DNA of 64,000 bases from an uncultured Clostridia bacterium (GTDB lineage Bacteria > Bacillota > Clostridia > Christensenellales > Borkfalkiaceae). The stretch's first letter is position 1; every line of letters begins with the position of its first letter. A program made the position numbers and the translations under genes. A model generated the notes under the pieces. It did no database searches, had not been told where the DNA came from, and was given only the letters and a program-made list of their open reading frames with translations. Shown piece after piece: positions 9,624-16,349 of this stretch. Location: positions 1-64,000 of the forward strand of contig CALWCE010000001.1 of assembly GCA_944376295.1 (NCBI GenBank), given 5' to 3'.

Positions 9624-10562
9624 ATGAACTACGACCCCGCGAAGTACCCCAAGTGCACCGTTCCCCAAGCCGAGGTGACCCGCCTCAAAGGGCTCGGTTT
9701 TTTGCGCGACAAGACGACAGCGGACTGTTTCAACGTCCGCGTCATCACGGCAAACGGAAAGATCACCTCGGAAGAGATGAACGCCATTTCGGAGGCGGCC
9801 AGGAAGTTCGGCGACGGAGAGATCGCCATGACCGTGCGCCTCACCTGCGAGATCCAGCGCGTCCCCTATGCGAACGCGGAAGCGCTCATCGCCTTTTTGA
9901 AGGAACGCGGGCTTGAGACGGGCGGCACGGGCGCAAAGGTGAGACCCGTCGTCTCGTGCAAGGGCACGACCTGCCAATACGGGCTCATCGACACCTTCGC
10001 CCTTTCGAAAAAGCTGCACACCCTCTTTTATGAGGGGTACCGCGGCGTCGCTCTCCCCCACAAGTTCAAGATCGCGGTGGGCGGCTGCCCCAACAACTGC
10101 GTGAAGCCCGACCTCAACGACATCGGCATCGTCGGACAAAGAATGCCCGTGCCCATGCCCGAGCTGTGCCGCGGGTGCAATGCGTGCGTCAAGGAATGCC
10201 CCATCCATTCGGCAAGCCTTACGGACAAGAAGTTCGTCCGCGACGACAAGACGTGCAACAACTGCGGCCGCTGCGTGAAAGTGTGCCCCTTCCATGCCAT
10301 CGACTGCGTGGACGGTTATAAAATTTACATCGGCGGCAGATGGGGCAAGCGCGTGGCGCAGGGGAGAGCTTTGAGCGTGCTCCTGCATTCGGAAGAGGAA
10401 GTTGTAAAGACGGTGGAAAAAGCCATCCTCTTCTTCAAGGAATACGGGAATAAGGGCGAACGCTTTGCGGACGTCATTGCCCGCATCGGATTCGAGGAGA
10501 CGGAGAGAATGCTGCTTTCGGACGAGCTGCTTGCCAAAAAGGAGGAGATCCTTGCTCTGTAA
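9624..10562 (+). CDS. Siroheme sulfite/nitrite reductase with 2x[4Fe-4S] ferredoxin insert (AsrC-like)
   Basis: This 312-residue single-half reductase is far shorter than assimilatory sulfite reductases. The siroheme-[4Fe-4S] ligands are visible: Cys112 and Cys117 (SCKGTTCQYG) and Cys155 and Cys159 (GGCPNNCVKP). A ferredoxin domain follows with CRGCNACVKECP (182-193) and CNNCGRCVKVCP (211-222). This order is seen in anaerobic sulfite reductase subunit C and related small dissimilatory-type reductases. The likely reaction is six-electron reduction of sulfite to sulfide in the cytoplasm. No asrA/asrB partners are adjacent, so the electron donor is unclear and nitrite or another substrate is possible. 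It shares a transcript with an iron-type ABC importer. Confidence 0.88.
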   Translation: MNYDPAKYPKCTVPQAEVTRLKGLGFLRDKTTADCFNVRVITANGKITSEEMNAISEAARKFGDGEIAMTVRLTCEIQRVPYANAEALIAFLKERGLETGGTGAKVRPVVSCKGTTCQYGLIDTFALSKKLHTLFYEGYRGVALPHKFKIAVGGCPNNCVKPDLNDIGIVGQRMPVPMPELCRGCNACVKECPIHSASLTDKKFVRDDKTCNNCGRCVKVCPFHAIDCVDGYKIYIGGRWGKRVAQGRALSVLLHSEEEVVKTVEKAILFFKEYGNKGERFADVIARIGFEETERMLLSDELLAKKEEILAL

Positions 10563-11532
10563 GCGGCGCATTGCCCTTGCATTGGGGACGGCGGCGATGA
10601 TGTTCCCCGCCCTTCTTTCGGGCTGCACAAAAAATTGGGATGAGCCCATTCTCGTACCACCCGATCCGCCCGCCGCTTATGCCTCTTTTCAAGACAGCGC
10701 GGGAGAGACCATCGTCCTCAACGAAAAGCCCGAGCGCGTCGCCGTGCTCTTTTCCTCGTTTGCCGAGCTTTGGCAGCTTGCGGGGGGCACGGTCGCCGTG
10801 ACCGTGGGCGAGAGCGTGGAGCGCGGGTTCGTCCCCGAAGATACCCCTCTTGTCGACGACGGCGCGGGGAAAAAGATCGACCTCGAACGGCTGCTCGTCG
10901 AAGAGCCCGACTTTGTCATCTGCTCGGGCGATATCGCGGCGCAGGCGGAGACGGCGGAGACGCTCATGGAGCTCGATATCCCCGCGGCGCAGTTTGTCGT
11001 CGAGAGTTTTTCGGACTTTTCAGACGTTCTGAAGATCTGCACCGATATCACGGGAGATGAGACGGCGTTTGAACAGTACGGCGCGGCGCAAAAGCAGGCG
11101 ATCGATACCATTCTTGCGGAAAACAGCTTCGAGGGCGTCGATATCCTCTTTGTCCGCGCGGGGTCTTCGGCGCGCTCGGTGAAGGCGAAGACCTCCGAAG
11201 ATCATTTCGCCGCCGAGATGTTGAAAGAACTCGGAACGCACAACATTGCCGACGATTCGCTGCTTGCGGGCGCCGTCCTTTCGGATACGCTGAGCATCGA
11301 ATATATTTTGCAGGAAGACCCCGACTATATCTTCTTCACGGCGATGGGCGACGAGGAAGCTTCGCAAAGTTTCGTCAAAGAAATGCTCCAAGAGAGCGCA
11401 TGGCAGCAGCTTAGTGCCGTCAGGCAAGGAAATTACGCCTTTCTTGAAAAGGAGCTCTTCCACTTCAAACCCAACGGGCGGTGGGCGGAGGCGTACGAAA
11501 CGCTCGCCCGGTTGTTACACACCATCGGATGA
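10552..11532 (+). CDS. Iron/siderophore/cobalamin-type ABC importer, substrate-binding lipoprotein
   Basis: A TTG at 10552 is chosen as the start. It lies 6 nt after a strong AAGGAGG and gives a 326-residue protein with a basic N-terminus, a hydrophobic stretch and lipobox LLSGC (Cys25). The mature part has the FepB/BtuF-type fold pattern: SFQDSAGETIVLNEKPERVAVLFSSFAELWQLAGGTVAVT, then LVDDGAGKKIDLERLLVEEPDFVICSG, then PNGRWAEAYETLARLLH. The gene begins inside the last codons of the reductase (11-nt overlap), so the two are translationally coupled. A longer reading from 10465 has no Shine-Dalgarno and would overlap by almost 100 nt. Confidence 0.88.
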   Translation: MLCKRRIALALGTAAMMFPALLSGCTKNWDEPILVPPDPPAAYASFQDSAGETIVLNEKPERVAVLFSSFAELWQLAGGTVAVTVGESVERGFVPEDTPLVDDGAGKKIDLERLLVEEPDFVICSGDIAAQAETAETLMELDIPAAQFVVESFSDFSDVLKICTDITGDETAFEQYGAAQKQAIDTILAENSFEGVDILFVRAGSSARSVKAKTSEDHFAAEMLKELGTHNIADDSLLAGAVLSDTLSIEYILQEDPDYIFFTAMGDEEASQSFVKEMLQESAWQQLSAVRQGNYAFLEKELFHFKPNGRWAEAYETLARLLHTIG

Positions 11533-12521
11533 ACGCAAAAACGCGCAACTTCATCGTCTTTTTCGCAGCGGGGGCGCTGCTGCTTGCCTCCGCTTTTTTG
11601 GCGCTGCGGCTGGGGAGCGTTCCCCTCTCTTCTGCCGAGTTCTGGGGCGGGATGCTGCAAAAAGAAGGCTATGAGACGTACACCGCCATCTTCTATTCCT
11701 CCCGTCTGCCGCGCGTTCTGGGAGCAGTCCTCGCAGGCGTTGCCTTTTCGCAGGCGGGAACGCTGTTGCAACGGGTGACGGACAACCCCCTCGCTTCGCC
11801 GAGTATCTTAGGCATCAACGCGGGGGCGGGGTTTGCGGTCCTGCTGCTGCTAGTATGTTTTCCCCTCGCCTATGCCTTTCTCCCTTTGGCGGCGTTCTTG
11901 GGAGCGCTCCTTGCGACCATTCTCATTTTGGGCGTGGCGCGCTCGGCAGGAATGAGCCGCGCCGTCATCGTGCTTGCGGGCGTCGCGCTTTCCGCCCTCT
12001 TTCAGGCGGGCATCTCCTTCCTTTCCGTCGTCGACCCCGACGCGCTCTCCTCTTATATCGATTTTTCGGTGGGCGGGCTGCACGGCGTGAAGACGGAAGA
12101 CCTTCTCTTCCCCGCCGTTCTCATCCTTGCCTGCCTTGTGATAAGTCAGCTGCTTTCGAGGAAACTCGCCCTCTTCTGCCTCGGGGATACGCTCGCGGGC
12201 TCTTTGGGCGTTCCCATCAAGCGGGTGCGGCTCATGAGCCTTATCGCGGCGGCGGCTTCGGCGGCGGCTGCCGTCTCCTTTACGGGGCTCATCGGGTTCG
12301 TCGGGCTCATCGTGCCGCACACGGCGCGCGCCCTCGTGAGGGGCAATATGCGGGGAGAGCTCTGCCTTTCCCCCATGCTGGGCGCGGCGCTTTTGCTGCT
12401 TGCTGACCTTCTCGCCCGCACCCTCTTCGCCCCGACCGAGATCCCCGTGGGCGTATTTACGGCGCTTCTCGGCGTCCCCTTCTTCTTAGCGCTCGTGTTG
12501 AGGAGGAAACGCCATGTTTGA
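11529..12521 (+). CDS. Iron/siderophore-type ABC importer, permease (FecCD family)
   Basis: This 330-residue permease has roughly nine or ten hydrophobic segments. Family sequences include LRLGSVPLSSAEFWGGM near the N-terminus, RLPRVLGAVLAGVAFSQAG, QRVTDNPLASPSILGINAGAG, and the C-terminal GLIGFVGLIVPHTARALVRGNMR coupling region followed by LLADLLARTLFAPTEIPVGVFTALLGVPFFL. The start forms an ATGA overlap with the binding-protein stop. Only one permease gene is present, so the channel is presumably a homodimer. Confidence 0.93.
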   Translation: MNAKTRNFIVFFAAGALLLASAFLALRLGSVPLSSAEFWGGMLQKEGYETYTAIFYSSRLPRVLGAVLAGVAFSQAGTLLQRVTDNPLASPSILGINAGAGFAVLLLLVCFPLAYAFLPLAAFLGALLATILILGVARSAGMSRAVIVLAGVALSALFQAGISFLSVVDPDALSSYIDFSVGGLHGVKTEDLLFPAVLILACLVISQLLSRKLALFCLGDTLAGSLGVPIKRVRLMSLIAAAASAAAAVSFTGLIGFVGLIVPHTARALVRGNMRGELCLSPMLGAALLLLADLLARTLFAPTEIPVGVFTALLGVPFFLALVLRRKRHV

Positions 12522-13239
12522 AGCGCACATCTCCTCCGCTTACGGCAAAAAACAGGTACTGCGGGACATCGGGTTTTGCCTTCCCGAGGGCGTCATTGCG
12601 CTTTTGGGGCGCAACGGTTCGGGAAAATCTACCCTCCTTCACTGCATCGCGGGGGCGCTCCCCTTCGAGGGCAGCGTGAAATTGGACGGAAAGGAGCTCA
12701 AGGGGCTCCCCGCGCGCGAGAAGGCGAAACTTTTAAGCATTTTGCCTCAGATGCTGCCTTCGCCCGACCTTCCCGCAGAGGAAGTCGTCGGGTTCGGAAG
12801 GAGCCCCTACTCGGCGCGGCTGAGCGCCAAAGAACGCGAAGAGGTTGCTGCCGCCATGCAAAAGCTCGGCATCGGGGAGCTTGTAAAGCGACGCGTTTCT
12901 ACCCTTTCTGGCGGGGAAAAGCAGAAGGTGTTCCTCGCGATGCTGCTCGTGCAGGATACGCCGCTCGTCCTTCTCGACGAGCCGACAACATACATGGACC
13001 TCCCCTTCAAGAGCGTGTTCTTTTCTGTGTTGCAGGAGCTGAAGGAGAAGAAAAAGACGGTGCTCTTTGTCTCGCACGACCTTTCGGACGGCATCATGGC
13101 TTGCGATCATGTGCTCGTCCTCGAAGAGGGCGGCATCCGCTTTGCGGGGAGCAGGGAAGAATGCCTGAATGCCTGCGTCCTCGAGCGGGCGTTCGGCGCC
13201 GCGCGGTATGAGGTGGAAGGCAATATTTTGTTCCGATAA
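12514..13239 (+). CDS. Iron/siderophore-type ABC importer, ATP-binding protein
   Basis: This 241-residue ATPase completes the importer. Walker A is GRNGSGKST at 32-40, the Q-loop is ILPQML, the signature is STLSGGEKQK, Walker B is LVLLDEPTTYMD, and the switch His is in VSHDLSDG. The gene overlaps the permease by 8 nt, with GAGGAGG before its ATG. A GC-rich palindrome and terminator-like stem-loop follow. Confidence 0.94.
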   Translation: MFEAHISSAYGKKQVLRDIGFCLPEGVIALLGRNGSGKSTLLHCIAGALPFEGSVKLDGKELKGLPAREKAKLLSILPQMLPSPDLPAEEVVGFGRSPYSARLSAKEREEVAAAMQKLGIGELVKRRVSTLSGGEKQKVFLAMLLVQDTPLVLLDEPTTYMDLPFKSVFFSVLQELKEKKKTVLFVSHDLSDGIMACDHVLVLEEGGIRFAGSREECLNACVLERAFGAARYEVEGNILFR

Positions 13240-13280
13240 TGAGGGGGCGGCGGCGCAAAGCGCCGCCGCCCGTAAAAGAA

Positions 13281-13316
13281 GCCGCCCGCCGCGCATTCGC
13301 GCGGCGGGCGGCCTTT
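13281..13316. terminator. Stem-loop between the convergent iron-importer and galactose operons
   Basis: A 14-bp stem starting GCCGCCCGCCGCGC, with a four-base loop, is followed by CTTTCGTT. A second palindrome, GGGCGGCGGCGC-AAA-GCGCCGCCGCCC, lies at about 13245-13271. The stems sit between genes ending at 13239 (+) and 13338 (-), and could stop transcription from both sides. Confidence 0.65.
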
Positions 13317-13337
13317 CGTTGATTTGGAAAACGCCCC

Positions 13338-14372
13338 TTATGCTTCGAACTTGTAGGCGGCGGTGAAGGAATACACCTCGCCGGGCGAGAGGAAGGAGCT
13401 GCCCTTTGCGGCATACTCGGGCACGTTGACGTTGTTGGGGATGCACTGCGTTTCCAGGCAGAAGCCCGCGCGCTTGCCGTAGTAGATGCTCTTGCCCTGC
13501 TGGTGCAGCCCGTTGCCCGCATAGAACTGCACGGCGGGCATATCGGTATAGCACGTCATCGTGATGCCCGTCTTGGGGCTCTTTGCGACGGCGTATCTGA
13601 CATATTCCCCGCACTTGTTTTTGAGGACGTGGCAGTGATCGTACCCGTTGCCCTGCTTTAAGTCGATATCGTCCGCCTCGATGTCTCTGCCGATGGGCTT
13701 CGCTTCGTTGAAGTCGAAGGGCGTGCCCTTGACGGCGCGGAAGCCGCCCACTGGGATCATCGTGGGGTTGGTGGGCGTAATTTCATCGCAGTCGAGCATA
13801 AGCTCGTTGTCGAGGATGGAGCCGTCGTTTTCGCCGCTTAAATTGAAATAGGCGTGGTTGGTGAGGTTGAGCGCCGTCTTCTTGTCCGTTTCGGCATGGT
13901 AAGCGATCTTGAGCTCGCCGTCTTTGAAAGTGTAGGTGACGGTCACGGAAAGATTGCCGGGGTAATTTTCCTCGCCGTCGGGGGAGAGGATAAAAAGCTT
14001 CAGCTGATCGCCGTCCACTTCATGCGCCCAGATCTTCTTGTTGAAGCCGACTTTGCCGCCGTGGAGGTGGTTGCCGCGGTCGTTGCAGTAAAGTTCGTAC
14101 GTCGTGCCGTCGACGGTGAGCTTGCCCTCGCCGATGCGGTTGCCGAAGCGGCCGATGAGCGCGCCTAAGTAACCGCCGTTGTTTTCATACCCCGCCACAT
14201 CGTTGTAGCCGAGGATGACGTCGGTGGGCTTGCCGTCCTTATCGGGCACGACGATGCTCTGCACGATGCCGCCGTAGTTGAGGATGGTGGCGCGGCGCGC
14301 GCCGTCCTCGAAGGTGAAGGCAAGGACTTCCCTGCCGTCCGCCGTTTTGCCGAACACTTTTGTCTGAATCAT
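13338..14372 (-). CDS. galM: Aldose 1-epimerase (galactose mutarotase)
   Basis: This 344-residue enzyme interconverts alpha and beta anomers of galactose so that galactokinase can use it. Conserved segments include ILNYGGIVQSIVVPDKDG, YLGALIGRFGNRIGEGKL, NDRGNHLHGGKVGFNKKIW, the catalytic-His segment LTNHAYFNLSGE, and VQFYAGNGLHQQGKSIYYGKRAGFCLETQ. No signal peptide is seen. It is the second gene of a galK-galM operon with 24 nt between them, and GGAGGG precedes the ATG. Confidence 0.96.
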   Translation of the reverse strand: MIQTKVFGKTADGREVLAFTFEDGARRATILNYGGIVQSIVVPDKDGKPTDVILGYNDVAGYENNGGYLGALIGRFGNRIGEGKLTVDGTTYELYCNDRGNHLHGGKVGFNKKIWAHEVDGDQLKLFILSPDGEENYPGNLSVTVTYTFKDGELKIAYHAETDKKTALNLTNHAYFNLSGENDGSILDNELMLDCDEITPTNPTMIPVGGFRAVKGTPFDFNEAKPIGRDIEADDIDLKQGNGYDHCHVLKNKCGEYVRYAVAKSPKTGITMTCYTDMPAVQFYAGNGLHQQGKSIYYGKRAGFCLETQCIPNNVNVPEYAAKGSSFLSPGEVYSFTAAYKFEA

Positions 14373-14396
14373 AATAAATCCCTCCGATCAATGATT

Positions 14397-15599
14397 TTAT
14401 CCTGAAATTTGCGTGGCGCCCTCGGCACGGAGATCGGTCAGGAAGACGTTCTCCTTCCCGAAAACACGCGCCATCTCGCGGCAGTAGCGCTCCTCTCCCC
14501 CCGCGGGGCAGAAGGCGAGCACGGTGCCCGTGAATCCCCCGCCCATCATGCGGTAAGCGCCGCTTTTCAACAGCTTTTCGCTGAGCTTCAAAGCGATGAC
14601 GACGGGCTGATAGCTGTCACCCGGGATATAGCAGTTTTGAAGATACTTCAAGCTGCTCTCGCCGCTTGAAAGCACCTGTTCGAAAAAGAGCGAGGTGTCC
14701 CCTTCCTGCAGCGCGCGGGCGGCGAGTTCCACCCGTTTATTCTCTTCGAAGAAGTGGAAGGCGCGCAATATCGCCCTGTCGCTCACCTTTTGGCGGAGCG
14801 CGGGGAGCGCTTCTAAAAGATCGCGCTCGGAAAGTTCGAAGAGGTATTTTTTATGGAAGAAGGCGGCGACTTCGCCCATCTCGCGGCGGATATCCGCATA
14901 ATGCGCGGTGAGCTTGGCGTGCGAGCCGCCCGTGTTGGTGAGGATGAGGCGGTAGCCTTCGGGCGCGGGAACGGGCGTGACAAAGGGTTCGCGCGGGGAA
15001 AAATCGATCGCGTTCAGCCCGCCGAAGGCGATGCCCGCCTGATCCAAAAGCCCGCAGGGTTTGCCGAAATAGTCGTTTTCCGCATACATGCCCGCGCGCG
15101 CCTTTTCGATGGCGGGGAGACTCCCCCCGAGGTAGAGCACGTTGACGATCTCCGCGATGAGCACTTCGAACGCCGCCGAGGAGGAGACGCCCGCCCCGCG
15201 GAAGATGGTGCTGTGCGTGACGCAGGAAAAGCCGCCGAAGGAAAGCCCGAGCCCCTTCAGATAGCCGAGCACTCCCCTCACGAGAGCGATAGACTTGCCC
15301 TTTTCGCGCTCGCGCACGGAGAGTTCGTGGACGGAGAGGCGGATGGGATAGTACGCGCCCGAAGCGATGACGACGTTGCCGTCGCTGCGCGGCGAGACCG
15401 CCGCCATGACGTCGCAGGAGATCGCGGAGACCAAGACCTTCCCGCCGTTGTGGTCGGTATGGTTGCCCACGATCTCCGCCCTTCCCGGGGAGGAAAAGAA
15501 GTACGCGGGCGTTTCACCGAACTGTTCTTTGAAATCGGCAACAAGGCGCCCCTTGCGGGAGAGCTCTTCCGTGCCGTAAACGTCTTGAAGACCTTGCAT
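14397..15599 (-). CDS. galK: Galactokinase
   Basis: This 400-residue GHMP kinase phosphorylates alpha-D-galactose to galactose-1-phosphate, the entry to the Leloir pathway. The galactokinase signature SPGRAEIVGNHTDHNGG lies at 37-53, the GHMP ATP-binding motif RGAGVSSSAAFEVL near 130-145, and the third motif MMGGGFTGTVLAF near the C-terminus. The frame stays open far upstream over the divergent gene, but the ATG at 15599 matches where family members begin. A TATAAT ends only 6 nt before this ATG, so the mRNA may be leaderless. galT and galE are not in the window. Confidence 0.94.
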   Translation of the reverse strand: MQGLQDVYGTEELSRKGRLVADFKEQFGETPAYFFSSPGRAEIVGNHTDHNGGKVLVSAISCDVMAAVSPRSDGNVVIASGAYYPIRLSVHELSVREREKGKSIALVRGVLGYLKGLGLSFGGFSCVTHSTIFRGAGVSSSAAFEVLIAEIVNVLYLGGSLPAIEKARAGMYAENDYFGKPCGLLDQAGIAFGGLNAIDFSPREPFVTPVPAPEGYRLILTNTGGSHAKLTAHYADIRREMGEVAAFFHKKYLFELSERDLLEALPALRQKVSDRAILRAFHFFEENKRVELAARALQEGDTSLFFEQVLSSGESSLKYLQNCYIPGDSYQPVVIALKLSEKLLKSGAYRMMGGGFTGTVLAFCPAGGEERYCREMARVFGKENVFLTDLRAEGATQISG

Positions 15600-15605
15600 G
15601 TCCGT

Positions 15606-15634
15606 ATTATAGCATATCTCGCGGCAAAAGTAAA
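15606..15634 (-). promoter_or_regulatory. Promoter of galK-galM placed directly at the start codon
   Basis: Read leftwards, TTTACT (15634-15629) and a perfect TATAAT (15611-15606) are 17 bp apart. The expected transcription start, about 7 nt further, falls at or next to the A of the galK ATG at 15599. No Shine-Dalgarno could then be present on the transcript. Confidence 0.55.
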
Positions 15635-15665
15635 TAAAATGGCGAAAACAAGGCACACTTTTGAT

Positions 15666-16349
15666 ATGCAGAAACGATTTCTCCCCGCGGCGCTCCTGCT
15701 TTCGGTGCTGCTTGCGATGTTCGTCGCCTGCGGGCTGCAATTGGAGCGCACGACGGCAGCGTTCTCCTTTGCGGCGGCAGAGAACGCGCGGCGGGTGTAC
15801 CTCACCTTCGATGACGGGCCTTCGACCGTCGTGACGGGCCGCGTTTTGGACATTCTGAAAGAGGAACATATCAAGGCGACCTTCTTCATCGTCAGCGATA
15901 TGGCGAAGACGAGACAAGAGACCCTCCTCCGCATTGCGGAAGAGGGCCACTCCCTGGGCGTGCATTCGGCTTCGCACGACTATCGGCGCATCTATTCTTC
16001 GGACGAGGCGCTGCTTGCCGACATCGACGAGTGCGCCGCATACATCTTTCATACGACGGGCGTGACGCCGCGGCTCTATCGCTTCCCGGGCGGCGGGCAC
16101 GAGCGGCAGAAAGAGCTCATCCGCGAGCGGGGCTATGAGATCGTCGGCTGGAACGCCGTGTGCGGGGATGAAGAGATCCCCCATGCGAGCGCAGAACGCC
16201 TCGTCAAGGAAGCCTTGCGCACGGGCAGGGGCAAAGACCCCGTCATCCTGCTTCTGCACGACTCCGCCCGCCACAGAGAGACGGCGAAGGCGCTGCCCGA
16301 GATCATCGCGCGCTTCCGGGAAGAAGGGTGCGTCTTCTGCGCTTTCTGA
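15666..16349 (+). CDS. Polysaccharide deacetylase (CE4 / NodB family), secreted
   Basis: This protein of about 227 residues has an N-terminal hydrophobic signal segment (FLPAALLLSVLLAMFVA). The NodB domain shows motif 1 TFDDGPS (Asp49, Asp50), motif 2 HSASH (His100 and His104, metal ligands), motif 3 RFPGGGH (139-145) and the late motif ILLLHD. The likely role is metal-dependent removal of acetyl groups from N-acetylated cell-wall or sporulation-related polysaccharide outside the membrane. An in-frame ATG at 15639 is the alternative start; neither has a convincing Shine-Dalgarno. The last 47 nt overlap the 3' end of the convergent ATPase gene. Confidence 0.9.
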   Translation: MQKRFLPAALLLSVLLAMFVACGLQLERTTAAFSFAAAENARRVYLTFDDGPSTVVTGRVLDILKEEHIKATFFIVSDMAKTRQETLLRIAEEGHSLGVHSASHDYRRIYSSDEALLADIDECAAYIFHTTGVTPRLYRFPGGGHERQKELIRERGYEIVGWNAVCGDEEIPHASAERLVKEALRTGRGKDPVILLLHDSARHRETAKALPEIIARFREEGCVFCAF

